DNA of 64,000 nt. It comes from Agelaius tricolor (taxonomy: Eukaryota; Chordata; Aves; Passeriformes; Icteridae). Position 1 is the stretch's first letter, and each line of letters begins with the position of its first letter. The notes under the pieces are model-generated. The model was not told the origin of the DNA. It did no database searches and worked only from the letters and a program-made list of their open reading frames with translations. Location: NCBI GenBank assembly GCA_023055355.1, contig JALJCS010000001.1, positions 102,533,381 through 102,597,380 of the forward strand, given 5' to 3'. Positions 50,995 to 64,000 of this stretch are shown here, piece after piece. The position numbers and the translations under genes were made by a program.

Positions 50995-51848
50995 TACAAT
51001 CGTAGATTTATTTAGGTTAGAAGAGACCTTTAAATCAACTGTTAATCCCATGCTGCCAAGTCCACCACCAAACCGTATCCCTAAGTGCTAAAGCTACACG
51101 TACTTTAAGTAGCCCCAGAAATGATGACTCCACCACTTCCCTGGGCAGCCTTTTCTGATACTTGAAAACACTTTGGCAGGAAAATTTTTCCTTATATCTA
51201 GTCTAAACATTCCCTGGTGAAACTTGAGGCTGTTTCCTCTTGTCCTGTTACTTGTTTTTGGGAGAAGAGGTGGACCTCCATCTTGTTAAAATCTCCTTTC
51301 AGGCAGTTGTAGAGAGTCCCTCCTGAGTCTCCTTTTCTCCAGGCTAAACACCCCAAACTTCCTCAGTCGCTCCTTGTCACACTTGTGCTCCAGACCCTTC
51401 ACCAGCTTCATTGCCCTTCTCTAGACTCACTCCAGCACCTCAATGTCCTTCTTTCAGTGAGGGGAACAAACTTGAACACAGGATTTGAGGTGCAGCCTTG
51501 CCAGTGCCCAGTACAGGGGGACAGTCACTGCCCTGGACCTGCTGGCCACACTATTGTTGATACAGGCCAGGGTGCTATTGGACCTCTTGGCCACCTGGAC
51601 ACAGCTGGCTCATTTTCATGTGGTTGTTGACCAAAAGCCCTAAGATCCTTTCCTGCCAGGCAGCTTTCCATACACTCTTCCCCAGTCTGTAGCACTGCAT
51701 GGGGTTGTTGTGGCTCAAGAGCAGCACCTGACACTTCACTTTATGGAACCTCATACTGTTGGTTGTCCAGAGCCCTCTGTAGTGATCTCCTACTCTCCAG
51801 CAGATCCACAGTCCTGCACAACTTGGTGCCATCTGAATATTCATGCTA
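50995..51848 (-). mobile_element. CR1 LINE, long 3' fragment with broken reverse-transcriptase C-terminus, minus strand
   Basis: About 850 bp of CR1 in antisense. The left edge has the octamer end (TATAGAATCATACAATCGTA). CACCACTTCCCTGGGCAGCC, CTTGTCCTGTTACTTG, CCTTTTCTCCAGGCTAAACA and CAGACCCTTCACCAGCTTC follow, as in the copy at 41477. The minus-strand frame at 51575-51790 still reads MRFHKVKCQVLLL and PMQCYRLGKSVWKAAW, equivalent to the MKFNKGK region of the other copy, before breaking. The two long minus copies are truncated at different points and differ throughout, so they are independent insertions. Confidence 0.95.
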
Positions 51849-53866
51849 GTAGAACCAGGTACAGATGTTTTTCCTTCAATACTAGATTCATGTATATGAA
51901 TCAAAAATTTTAAGGGATAAAAAACCACCTTAAGCACATTGTCATTAAAGCAGTACTTTTTTTTTTGCATCAGTTCCAGGTGACGTTAGGAATGGGCTTT
52001 AGGCATCATTTGTTTATCTGCTTGCTTATTTGTTTTTTTTTCTTTTCTACTCAGACAAATGTTTAATAGGAGTTGAATTCTATCCTGAAGAAAAGTCTGG
52101 TACAAAGCATGCATACAAAGAAAAAGCTAGGACAAGAATGGCATACAGGCTGTGCACAGCACTTCAGCCAGAGAGTGGGCTTTATTGTTGTATATTGCCA
52201 GACAAGCTTTGAAATATTTTTATTGTGTTTTAATGACTTCTTTATTAACACCATTACCATATGAATATGTATCAGGGCAAAGCTATGGGCATATGTTCTA
52301 GAGACAATAGAAAGTTAATGGACCTTGTCTTTAATTGATGTCAAATACTGTAGCTCCACCAAAATCAATACAGTTGCACTGGCTTATGCCAACTGTGGGT
52401 CTGGTGCCAGGACTCAGCCTTGAGAATGTGCTGCATGATTCAGTGTCAGGAATCTTCCAGCAGTGCTGGAAGCAGAAAGCTTCATCTTGAATTTTTGTAT
52501 TCAGTAAAAAAGATATACAATTATCACCCCATGAAAACTTTTGAACTCAACAGGATATGTGGAATGCAAGGGTTACAGAATTAGCCTTTAAGATATTAAG
52601 CCTTTCTTTGCGGTTAGACCAAATCCTATTTCTGTTGAAGCTAGTGAACATTTCTAGCAAAGCATTTTCACCATTTTATCTTCAGTTTTACAAGCCTTTG
52701 TATTTTATGGGCTTTCCTTGAACCTTCAGATCCTATGGTTACTCTTCAGCCTCAAAATCTATTTAAAACCAAAATGTTTTAATTTGTCATTTTGTCCCTA
52801 AAGACTTGAGTCTATAAAAGCAAGCACAAATAATTCCTTTAAAAAAACTATGATTTTAAACAGAGCTCAGGAGCTGAGAAACTTAAATCGTGATTTTGTC
52901 ATTATTTTGGATTGCCATGCTCTTTCCGACTGATCCAGTGATATGACACATAGCACATTGAATACAGCTGCATTAGGAGGACCCAGAGGGTATTGCCTTT
53001 CGAGTGCACAGACATCACTGGGCTTCCTGGTGTGCCTGAGCTTTTTACTTTTAAAGAGAGTTGGAGGGTTAATTCACACCTCTCACACAGCAGTTGTGTC
53101 TGCCATCCCAGTGATGTGTGGGAAAATAAGAATACCACTCTGATGAATATTCATGCCTGATGAATAGTTTTAACATTTCCACAGCTGGACTCTGGCTGAG
53201 CAATCACAGCAGCAGTCAGAAAGTAATATATGTGAAATGAAGCTATTTTCAGGCCTTATTTTCTAAATCAAATTGCCTGCTGAATGCTGATAGCTATGGA
53301 TCAGATGCAGTAAGTAGGGTCATACTGCATGAGCAAGCAAGCACACGTAGATGTGAGACTTTTTTACACACAGTGATTCTGCTTATATAAACAATGCTGC
53401 TCATGTCAATAACATTATGCAACACCTGTAAACAATGTCTTCAGACTGTTGTAAACAACAGTTTCCATGCCAATGGAACATCAGTATCTACAAGCAGGAA
53501 AGAGGATATGTTATATCTGAGTAGGTTTGGTTTTTAGTAGATCAATTATAGTAACTGCATCAATTTCCCAGTCAGTATTTTGGATTAGGGAAAAAACCTC
53601 TGATTTTTTTCCATTTTCTTTTTTTTGTTTTGTTTTGTACTGTTGGAAAGGAAAAACTGCTGTTAGATCTACAATCATGCTAGACATTGCTACCAGTCAA
53701 CAGACGGGGCTTATCTGAAATTGCTCATATTGATAGCAAAGTTTACAGGGAGTGGTAAGAAGTACAGATATCAAACTAAAAAGAGAGAAAGAGATGAAAA
53801 AAAATAAAGGAAAGGTTTCTGTGAAGTAATCTACAGAGTATTCATCCATAATTAAAAGTTTCTTCC

Positions 53867-53919
53867 ATAACCTGTACTTCCTCATCTACTTCTATAACCT
53901 GTACTTCTCATCTACAGAT
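53867..53919. repeat. 27-bp imperfect tandem duplication
   Basis: Two units starting ATAACCTGTACTTC at 53867 and 53894; the second has lost a C. The sequence CTCATCTACAGATGAG at its right edge is a small palindrome with a 2-nt centre. Confidence 0.88.
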
Positions 53920-54041
53920 GAGCAGGGACTTGCTACCATAACAGCAAGGACAGAGTTCAACAAAGGGAATTGGTGTCATGAGATGATTATGTTCACCATT
54001 TAAATAAAGATAGAAAAGCTTTTCTTCCTGACTTGAAATAT

Positions 54042-54120
54042 AAACAAACAAACAAACAAAAATTACCAAAACAAAATAGCAACAACAAACCCAACCAACC
54101 AACCAAAAAAAAAAACCCCA
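54042..54120. repeat. A-rich simple repeat with (CAAA)n and (CCAA)n
   Basis: Four CAAA units, then mixed CAA words, then three CCAA units and an 11-nt adenine run. On the minus strand this yields aromatic-rich low-complexity ORFs (53908-54282). It might be the decayed tail of a retrocopy, but no source is visible beside it. Confidence 0.85.
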
Positions 54121-57100
54121 ATAAAAGAAAGAAAAAGCTGTTATCCAATTTAAAGTAAACACTGCTTTTATAAATAAGACCAAAAGTGCACAAGTGAAAA
54201 ACTCAGTGGATAAAGAAGTAGAAAAATTATATACATTTGAATGATTCCCAAATTTTCTAATAGCCTTACCTGATTTTCTCAAATGATGGATAGTTTTAAG
54301 GTCTTAATGTAAAATAGTAAAAATTAAATTTTTTATCATGTTGATTCCTTGTCTGCCAAATTATGTCTTGGTGTAAGGCAGGCCTGCAGTTTGTCTTGGG
54401 TGTGTGCGTAGCCCAGAATAGGAGTATTCACATGAGGTCTGTTCTGTGCAACTTTCAGACTGAGTCTCACTTTAGAAGGAATAATAATAATAATAGTTAC
54501 TACAATGATGATAATAAAATATCCCAACTGCAGAATGTTACTGGGGGAAATTAGACACAGGGAAACCTTTACTAATCAAAATGGACACCCATTCCCATCT
54601 AATTTTCTTTTTTTGTTCCCTCTTTGTTCTTGTTTTTCTCCTACTGCAACATTTACTTCATTTTAAGCACTTGACTGTTCATGTTTGAAAGTGTATTTGA
54701 TGACTGTTGGAAAGCACAAGACAGGAGTAAGCTACAGGCAACAGTTATATGTCATTGTGCTCCTATTCTTTAGGTCACACTATTATGTTTCTAATATCCT
54801 TTTAGCGGCTTAATGAATTGGTTCATGAGCTGGTACATGCTGAAAGTTTTTGAAAGTAAATCAAAAAAACAAATTTTACTTTTGAAAAAAACCAAACTGT
54901 TAGACTAAATTTAACTCTGAGACCTGTCCTATTTTAAAAAAATAATCTCTTTCAGTTTTTTTTTCTGTTGTTGATATTGTTACCTTTTTAGCCAGAAGGA
55001 TTTAATTGAAGGAATAAACTATGAAGTTGTAAAGAGATGAAGAATGAAGGTTACAGCCTTTTTATGTTATCTCTATATTACTCTAAGCCTCAAACTAGCT
55101 TCTGGGATAATGCCTGTTTCTGCAAAGTGTCTCTCCTCTGATCTTTTATCTGCTGCCCTTATAATGAGAATTTTCAAGACTTTGCAAGTGCCTAATGAAC
55201 AGAAACTATACCGTGTGAGAATAAGAGAGTTTTCTTCAGTCTTACTGTAGACACAAGAAGTTCTGGAGTAGAGATACTCAAACCTTTTGCTACACTTTGT
55301 ATTGAAGTCCTAAGAGTTTATTATATTTTTTTATCTAATAAAAAAATATTAGGGTAATTATCAAAGTAGCAAGGCTTAAGGTAGGAAAGGATGTGGGTTG
55401 CAAAGAGAGGCAAATATAATGACATTTTTCAGAAAGCAAGGCTGCAGTGGTGAGACATGAAAAAACACTCAAAAGGAAGAAGGCTGAACCAAGAAGGAGA
55501 AAGAGTCCCAGAAGTGCCAAAGACATTCCAGTATTGGTGAATCTTACAGTTTTTAAATAGATGTCTATAAGAACTTCTTTAATTTGGACAATAGGAGAAG
55601 ATGGCTAATATCTTTGCTATAAAAGCTGCCATGCCCTTAATTTCTTATCCTGGGAGGAATAAGTAAACAGCAGAGGAATTTCTGACTTTCATGTTATGAG
55701 CAAGAGTTATTGTTTAAAATAGATACCAAGGAACCTGAAATGCCTGTACTAGCTGCATTTAGCAAGTGAGAAAAACAGTGCTTAAGTCTGTCTAAATTTG
55801 TTAGGGAAAGATGAACAAACAAATAAGTATTCATAACCTCTATTTTGCATGAGTATTTTTTTTTTTTTGCAGTGCTTGGGCACTCCATTTCTCTCATCTT
55901 AGTGGAAAAAAAAAAAAAAAACTGACAAAAAAGCTATCACAGCTGTCTCATGATGGCCTGGGCTCCATGGTCATCCATGGAGCTGACCCTGAAGTTTAGT
56001 AATTCATCACATGAAGGCTTGTTGAAAATTGCTTATTGCAGTTTGTTTCCTCAATGTGAAATTACAGTCTAGAATTGTTAGATTTTGGAGATTCTCTGGA
56101 ATTAATTCTGATGCTAGAGTTACATAAACATATTAAAATGGCCATGCCAGTAGTAGTAATTCAATAATTTTTTTCAAGGGATGGCCAAAACGTATAGCAC
56201 TTTTGGGCTTTCCATCACAATTTTTCTGACTTTGTAGTTCTTGGATTCTCACTTTCATCTTTACTTCTTCCCAGTATTGGACTATGGGGATATTGGAAAA
56301 TGGGGACATTATCATCCTAGGGGAGAGGATATTTGTTTCTATTTTAAGTCAGGAAGAAAAGCTTTTTTGTCTTTATGTAAATGGTGAACATAATCATGTC
56401 ATGACATCCTAGGGGAAGACTACCAGAAAATTCAATTAAATTATATGGTCCTATTTATTTTCTTCAATATTCTCAGATTATTTTGTTTGATTATTTTCAC
56501 CTGGAATCAGTGGATACTCAGGAGAATGGACTCAGCATAAGAACAGACTCTCAGAGATTCCTACTTGTTGAATTAATAAAATAAGAGATTCCAACATACA
56601 ATTGCATTGCCAAAACATATTAAAATCCTCTTCACATACAGGTGCATTCATAGCTGTATTTTAACTTTTGAAAACATTGAGTTTCTTCTGGTATTATTTT
56701 TCCTTAAATCCTACATTTTTCAGTATCTGAACATATAACCTTTTGTTTCCCACAGTAATCAAGACTGAAATTGTCAATAGCTTAGTAAACTTAGAGTTCT
56801 TACAACGCTTACAAGTATTTCATGAAATTAATGTTCTTTCTATTTTCCATGATTTCTAAACCTTCTAACTAGTTTGTGTTTTTTATTAAAAACTGTTATG
56901 AAAACTTGCAACCAAATTAATGGAACATGGTATTGATTGATATTGTGAGGCATTTTGGAAGTTTTTATAGTCTCAGGGATTTATTTTTTTAAATCATGTC
57001 AGACTTTAAAGATTTCTAAGGTTTGTGTAAACAGCTACCTAGTCCCTGATGAAGTTTCTTGTGCTTAGGAAAGAGGGAAAAAACACAAGCCACAACAGAT

Positions 57101-59232
57101 TTACATGGCTGAGCCTCATTTCTCTGTGTGAAATCCTCTGTTTATGACTTAAGAATCTGATCTGAGTTTTTTTCTGCTTGGAAGTATTGATTATATACAT
57201 CCTAAATTGTAAGGTTAAAAGATGGAAAAAATGAGTGACCTTACTAATGATTCAATAGTTTCAGGACACAAAAGATCATCTAATTTGATCTTCTGAAGGT
57301 CACAGGTCATTATTATTTTCTCAAAATATTTCTAAAAATCCCCAAATATCTGAATGGAGTGCATCACCTCACAGACAGACAACAGATGAAGGAGAAGTTC
57401 TGTAATTAAATAGTACTTCTGCATGTATTTGGGCAAGAGGGACATGGGGTCCAAGTGACTCCATCTACCAATCATCAGTGATTTTTCACAAAATTTGATG
57501 AATCTTTCTAGTAGTCTCATTAACTGGTCTAATTTCCTTGGGTGGTTTGGGTTTTTTCTTTGGTTGATTGTGATCTCACTGCTTTCATATTGGGTATGTG
57601 TTGTAGGAAGAACTCATCCTATTCTTGACTCATGTGGCTTGTAAAAGATCTCAGATAATAGCTAGTCCTTAAAATTATCCACTTGGAAGTCTTAGATCCA
57701 GTGACATTCATGGAACAACATTTAGACTAGTGATAAAGAGTGTAGAAAAAAAAAATTGGAAGCCACAAGTTAAAAGTTTAGTAGTCCTACTCATTTCTGA
57801 CTAAGATTGAGTGTTTTGGAGTTCAGAAAAAGGTTTCATGTTTTGTGGTAGCAGAATCTGAGCCTATGACTTCAGGTAAAGGATGAACACATGACATGAA
57901 ATGGATGTAATTAGGAAAAAGAGCAGCTGCTGAAGTCTTCAATTATATTTTTCCCACTTACATCAATATCATATATGCTAAATATGCATACATGATTTTT
58001 ACAATACTCACAAGATTACTATGCTGCAGTTGTGCCTAGAAGCCTCAACAAAAATCAAAGTTTCATTGTGCATGCAGTGAATGCTGGGGAAGTTGCTGGG
58101 GAGACTATCTGACCAGCAAGACCTCAGTGTAAATAGACAAGGCAGAAGAGAAACAACAGGACCTGCAGAAATCCAGAGGGACTGAAGGGCCAGTGGACAA
58201 GAGCCTTCAGAACCACATGCACAGTTAGTCTTGGGAAGATCTATCTCCATGGCCTACATGATGGCTTCATGACAAGGCTTTTCAAGCTTCTCTAATATCT
58301 ACTCACACTTAGCCACTTTTGCATATAGAAGGACTAAAACAAACCAATAATTAAAAATTTAAAACAGGGTGCAAAACAAATACAGGACCATATAATTTGT
58401 CATGCTTTGTTTTCAGTGTCACACCAGCAAATGTGCTGTATCCATTAACCTTTTTGAAAAGAGCAGAAGGTAAGCTAGTTAGCATTACAGCTTTACTGAC
58501 TCTATTGACTTCTAATGAAAAATTCACCACTTCAAGATATTTTCTTATATCTGTCTAGTTCATACAGTTTGGGAGAGTAAAACTTAGGGATTTTAAAGGC
58601 TGTCTCAGTGACAGCTTCCCATGTTTCTCTAGCAAACACAACTGGACATTATCATGATGATTTATTTACTACATGAGCTTTAATTTGTTCACTCTAAGTT
58701 CACTCCATGTGGAAGATGACTTTCAAGTTGTTAGCTGATAACATATGCTGTACAAAACACACACATTTTGTTTCTTAGTCTTATCCAGGAGCTGACTGGG
58801 CCCCTGTCAGGCTGCTGGATGCAATGAACACTCTGTGTGGAAAGGTTAATGGGTACAACATGTCCTTCTTGCACCTTGGAGAGAATACAGCACGTTCCCA
58901 AAATTACAGGAAGATTAAAAACAGTGATGGTATCATTGAATGCCTGTGTGAGGATGCAGGTGCTCTAATGATAAGTTTGTGGTTTATTCTCAAAGAGGAG
59001 AGTGTTGAGAGCAATTCCCACTCCACAGTGTAATCAATCATTGGACTAGTGTACAATTAATATGCCATTTATATCACACAGCAATTTGCCTTTTCAGAAA
59101 ATTTAACTGTATTTTCAAGGTAGGTCAGCAGTCCTTGTGTCTACCTGATATATCTATGATAAAGAAAAGTTAAAAAAAATATAAAATAAAAAATTAATAC
59201 CACACCCTCCCTAAGAACAAAAGAACATACAA

Positions 59233-59281
59233 TTTTATCCTTTGAATCTACAATTACTTATTGTAGATGCAAAGGATAAAA
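59233..59281. repeat. Near-perfect 22-bp inverted repeat, 5-nt loop
   Basis: Left arm 59233-59254 and right arm 59260-59281 pair at 21 of 22 positions (single A:G mismatch at 59245/59269) around the loop TACTT. The arms contain ATCCTTTG and CAAAGGAT. No repeat family or gene is recognised beside it. Confidence 0.92.
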
Positions 59282-62200
59282 GCTTTGAGAAACAGAAAAA
59301 TTTTACTCGATGACAAGATAAATTTTACTTTCTTTTCCAGCTCTGTGGAGGAACACCAGGCAGACCTTGAAATATCCAAGATGAGCACAAAAAAGTTATG
59401 TATATGTAGAAGACAAGATGAAAGACAGCTAAAGAAAAGAATCTGTACAATCTAAGTACATTCTGAAGTTCCCTAAGAAATTTGGATTATAGCTAGTCTG
59501 CTTGGAAACACATTTAATAGAGTCTTTTTAAGGGCAAACCTAGTCAGAATATGCAAAAAAAGCCAGAGGCCTTAAATGCTAAAATAGAACGTTTCATGAT
59601 ATCTGTGATCTTCAGATCTGAAACAGGTGACATACTACAAGCCATGGCCACTTGATTAAGAGTACAAAAATCCTCAATGAATGAAATTCTAAAATAGCTT
59701 AAAATATCTCATACCTACACGATCTCAGGAGAAAGGTCTTTTAAACACTTTTTTTTTTTGAGGGTGGGGAGCTTGCTCTCTCCCATCTGTCTCTGTTTTT
59801 CACAGACATAAAAAGTCAGAGCCAAAACCCAAAATTCAGTTGGTCAGTAGTGCTATTACTTTAAATTTTTTAAGTCTACACTGATCACAGATCTATATAT
59901 ATAGAGATAAGATGCTTTCTGTATGCCATTTTTTTCCCAGCCACTTTAAAAAAAAAGTGGAAGATGTTTTGTGCTCAGATACCTCAAGAAATAAAAAATA
60001 ACTCCAGTATTATACACTTTGTTTTGTGCAGCTAATAATGGCATTCCTCATTCTTATTACCTATGATGTGGATATTTTGTGTTGACTCATTTGTTGAGCT
60101 GAGGTTCTTATTCTCAGTGTCAGCAAGACCTCTACTAAAGTCAAACACAATATCAAGGCAGACTCTTGAGATATTTGCCTTGTTGGAAGTAGTCAGACTA
60201 TTATGATGTTTAGTATATACTACTGAAGAGTTAAATATTTGCTATGGATTGCATTTGTGTTTTTTGTAGATGGCACGTAACACATTTGCCATTTATACAA
60301 CTACACATGTACCAGCATGACAGAGCCAAGCATGGTAAGATCACATCACCATGCAGGACAGAGTAGAGTCATTAGAATTTGAAAGGCTTGCTTGCAATTA
60401 ATTTGGATTTCTAACATCTCATTTGCAGCAACCATGGCATATTTCTGTTTTCTAAATCTTTTCTTTGAATCTCCTTTTTAACTTTATGTAATTGCAATAG
60501 CATACTGATTTAGTGACTCATATATGCTAAATTGTGTATTACTCTATTTCTAATATTTATTCACATGCTATTTTTCTATATTATCCTATATTAGACCGTA
60601 AGTTTATGTTTCCTTAATAGTTAATTTCAAACACCAGATCTGCAGCAGTAGCTTCTGGTAACCCCTAATATCTCTGTTTTCTTGTGAAATTCTGTCTCAT
60701 CCTAACAGACTCCAAAGATGGGCTGGTTATTTCTTCTTCCCTTGGTTAGGTCTGAGCTCAAGCAGCCACCAGTAAAGAATACTACAGCTTGTTTTTTCAG
60801 CAGTGTGACAAATGACAGATATATCTTTTCTCTCTTCAGCTCCCTAACCAACATTGCATTTCAGGATTTAAAATATCTACAGCTTCAACTGGAACAAAAA
60901 AGCAAAGGTCATGATGTGCAAATCTGCTTTATGAGTGCAGCAACTAGGGCAAAGAGGGCAGCTCTTTGGCAAGCAAAACTTTCCTGGCTTTATATAGCAG
61001 AATAAGGTTTCCAAATAACCATGGGGTCATCACAGATCTCATCATTTGTAGCACATGCAAGGCATGTTTCTTTGACTCATATTTTTTGATATTATGTCTT
61101 AGGCATATGTCTATGTGAAATGGGAGGGAGGAGTTAAAAAAGTGAGAAGCAATTTAAGCACCTAAAGCTCAATTGCAAGAGAAAACTACTGTCAAGGAAC
61201 AAACAAGCACATGATGATCATTGCTTAATGAGTTAGGGATTTCTAACAGGACCTATGCTTGTAATATAAAAAAATAAATGTAAGTGCACAGTTGAATATA
61301 GATTTGGAGGTCATTCTGTGAGATATGTAGATCCTAGAGAAATAAAAGCATCTAATACTCCATAGAATTGCTTTCTATTCTTCCCTTTTTGAGAATAAGT
61401 CTAACACACCTTATTTCTGTTGAACAGGCCAATTGCTTTTCCACATGGATACTTCATTTGCATGTAATACACATAAGTGAAAGTTATTCAGATGGAGTGA
61501 AGTCTGCTGAAAATCCTAAATAACAGGACAAGACTTCTATACACTTAATAAATAAGACAAGTATTCATCTTTAAATTGAGATTGATTTAGCTGTATTATA
61601 GATACTACTTCCTCCTCCTTTTTCTTTCTGTTACAAGGTTTAAAATTTTCCTCAGGCTGGAGCAGTACAGATCCTAAAGGCACTGAGGCATGTCCTGTGT
61701 GATAGACAAAGAACCAGGGGGAAACAGAAATTTTCTCTATTGATGTCTAAAGATGGGTATGCTGAATCCATTGCAAAAATCATGATGCCAAAGAAAGGGT
61801 AGGCAAGACAGAGAACTATGCAAGAAAGAGAGCTCCAGAACTTCAGATATGTTTTCATTCAAGGGTCACTCAAGGATGCTGTTTCTTGTTGCTGACTTTA
61901 AAACTTTGCATGGAATTGAAAACATGAGACCAGGAGCATCATAAGTTTGGGGAGATATTATCTCAGGGGGCTGACAGGCGTATGTCTTTCCCCTGACCTG
62001 CATTGTTTGGTTTTGGGTTTTTTCCTAAATCAAGGCTTGAAAGAAATGTTGCCTCTCATAAACTGAACCCTAGGGAATTTTCATCCATCTATTAATAGGC
62101 ACTTATTTAACAAAAGTAGCAGGAGGTAATAGTTACCTATTTTCATCCTGAACTTTCACAAGTCTTAACAGTTTAACCATGAATGAATATTTTAAAATGC

Positions 62201-62766
62201 ATGTTCAACTTCTCCTTAGAAATGTTACTGGCCATGACATGAGCTTCAGTATTACAACTGGTCTGCCATATTTAGGGAAGAGATATCAAAACACTAATAC
62301 AGGAACACCTGAGGTAGCATATTAAATATTTATTCAGAGCAACACATTAAGCACAATAATGTAGACAGTGAGTTATTCTAATTAGATGTCCACAATAACC
62401 AGCTTTTCAAATCTGAACATTAAGCACTTCATATGGCACAAAGAATACATTTATGAAGAAAATAAGGGGACTTTTCTTTCAGGGAAAGATTGAGAAAATG
62501 AATTTTCCTCTATTTCCCTTGGTAAACAATCCAATTTAGCTGAGATCAAGGAACAGCAGCTTGCCAATTTGGGATAGTAAACCTTGTTCATGTACCATGA
62601 CATGTTACTTTCTTTATTTTGGTAAGTGCTAAGGAGTTGATAAGTATCAGCCATTAGAGTTCACCTTCTTCTATCAAGTTACTATAAATTCTAGATACAC
62701 AGTAGTTCTACCACCTATAGTATTACTCATGACAACAAATATATACGGATACTTTTTTCTTTTCAT

Positions 62767-62808
62767 ATTCAGGTACTTATGATTCTTATTCAGGTACTTA
62801 TGGTTCTT
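62767..62808. repeat. 21-bp tandem duplication, two copies
   Basis: Units 62767-62787 and 62788-62808 differ at one position (TATGATT versus TATGGTT). A recent short duplication. Confidence 0.93.
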
Positions 62809-64000
62809 ATCACCTTCTGTAGATCTACAAGGTTTCTCTGTACCCAGAGAAGATAAAAAGAAAGTTTTAAAGAGAACTGAAATCCACTAATGAAAAGTCT
62901 GACACTTTATTTTCAGGGCAACTCTATATAAACTACTCTGTGCAGTTCCTTTTACTGTGTGTACCTCTTTTGTATCGTAAGTCTTTATTGTCAAGAGAAA
63001 ATTGGCTGGGTTTTCAGTATGGTTTGGGGAAAGAGTACAAAACACCCTTGTGCAGTTTGCATTTTATCCAATAAGTTCAATCTAAATGATAAAATATTTT
63101 CAAATTATTTTTCTTTACTTTTCTCATTATAAGACATAGAGGACTTTAATTAATTTTCAATATGTTCCTTCAGAATTTTTTTTAAAAAGACAGAACATTT
63201 TTGAAGTGGTCATCACAAAATATGTATTTTACAAGAAAAAATATCATCATTACTCACTTCCTCCAGTGCACACACAAACTAGACCCTAAATTATGGATTG
63301 TGTTCTCATGAGAAATTATAGGTTTTTGTTAGTGATACAAGTATGGCAAAATGCATGACAGAAAAAGTGGATACTTTCTATGTGCACTTTACTGAAGCCC
63401 GAAATGTCCAACCCTTCAGGATATTGCTTCTGCAGCCAAGGAACTGAGCCTAGCCTGACTTAGCCTGGCCTATGTGAGCTTATTAAGGCTCAACATGACT
63501 AGAGAGTTCACTTTTACTTGTGGAAAGGCCTGACTTACTTTTAAAGCTAAAATTTCAATTCACACCCACACATCCACAAAATATTCTTACAATAATTCCA
63601 TTTCATATTTTAAAAAATAAATACGGAAAATATTAAATTGAGATTTTTTCACCATTATTGCCCCCATTTTCTCACAGATCTTATCATCATATATGAATCT
63701 TGTGCATCTTTTTTATGTTCCATGATAGCTTTTCTCATGCATGCACATTTAGAAAAATTACTAAATTGGGGAAAAGAAACATATGCAACTTTATAGTATT
63801 TTTTATTGCATAATAAGCAGAAAAGTTTTCTTTTCTTTCTATTACCCTTTAAGATCCCACTCTCCTTTCCCAGAAATATGAACCCTTGTGTCAGCATCCA
63901 AGGGAGGAAAAGTAATAACCAACTGGGACAGAGACATTCTGTCATTCAACACTACAGATCTGCATTAATCTGGTTTTAATTTGCTTATTGTTCAGTTTGA

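Larger units (their letters stand above)
51849..64000. other. AT-rich non-coding DNA, no gene seen
   Basis: No gene or repeat family recognised over 12 kb. It contains the A-rich simple repeat at 54042-54120, (AAT)n at about 54479-54496, small duplications at 53867-53919 and 62767-62808, a 9-bp hairpin at 55962-55983 and the 22-bp hairpin at 59233-59281. The ORFs (up to 131 codons, the longest overlapping the CR1) have no domains. Confidence 0.5.

Noticed and set aside
53908..54282. 124-codon hydrophobic ORF resembling a membrane protein
   Set aside because: The hydrophobic run is translated from the A-rich (CAAA)n repeat read on the minus strand.

Overview
The window looks like bird nuclear DNA, most likely from a songbird (passerine). 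The evidence is the repeat content: six clear CR1 (chicken repeat 1) LINE fragments, most ending in the CR1 signature of tandem ATTCTATG-like octamers, plus endogenous-retrovirus LTRs of kinds common in songbird genomes. The DNA is AT-rich, stop-dense in all frames and has no CpG island. I recognise no protein-coding gene, tRNA, rRNA or CRISPR array. It reads as a gene desert or the inside of a very long intron. The passerine call is inference, because no search could be run.

Layout, left to right. 1-4.5 kb: unannotated AT-rich DNA with a T-rich tract, a pair of competing hairpins (about 2.7 kb) and one weak 138-codon ORF with a plausible signal peptide (3766-4182). 4.5-10.9 kb: a minus-strand CR1 tail, a complete solo LTR with a perfect 6-bp target-site duplication (8138-8523), a plus-strand CR1 and a second LTR-like element carrying a GA-rich tract. 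10.9-20 kb: mostly plain DNA with a 14-bp hairpin, a striking perfect 31-bp inverted repeat (13873-13941), a truncated LTR (17408-17690) and a (TTCC)32 microsatellite (19985-20112). 20-34 kb: two plus-strand CR1 fragments, a 58-bp tandem duplication and an older, diverged CR1-like fragment. 34-52 kb: a fuller copy of the 17.4-kb LTR family, a possible LTR remnant near 38.2 kb and two long minus-strand CR1 copies that keep part of the reverse-transcriptase C-terminus in broken frames. 52-64 kb: plain AT-rich DNA with small tandem duplications and a near-perfect 22-bp hairpin (59233-59281).

There is no operon or pathway to describe. Biologically the window is a record of retroelement insertions of several ages and of small local rearrangements. 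I found no convincing new multi-gene system. The observations most worth following are the 31-bp perfect hairpin, the 22-bp hairpin at 59.2 kb, the paired hairpins at 2.7 kb, the intact LTR with its inverted CCAAT boxes, and whether the ORF at 3766 is conserved.
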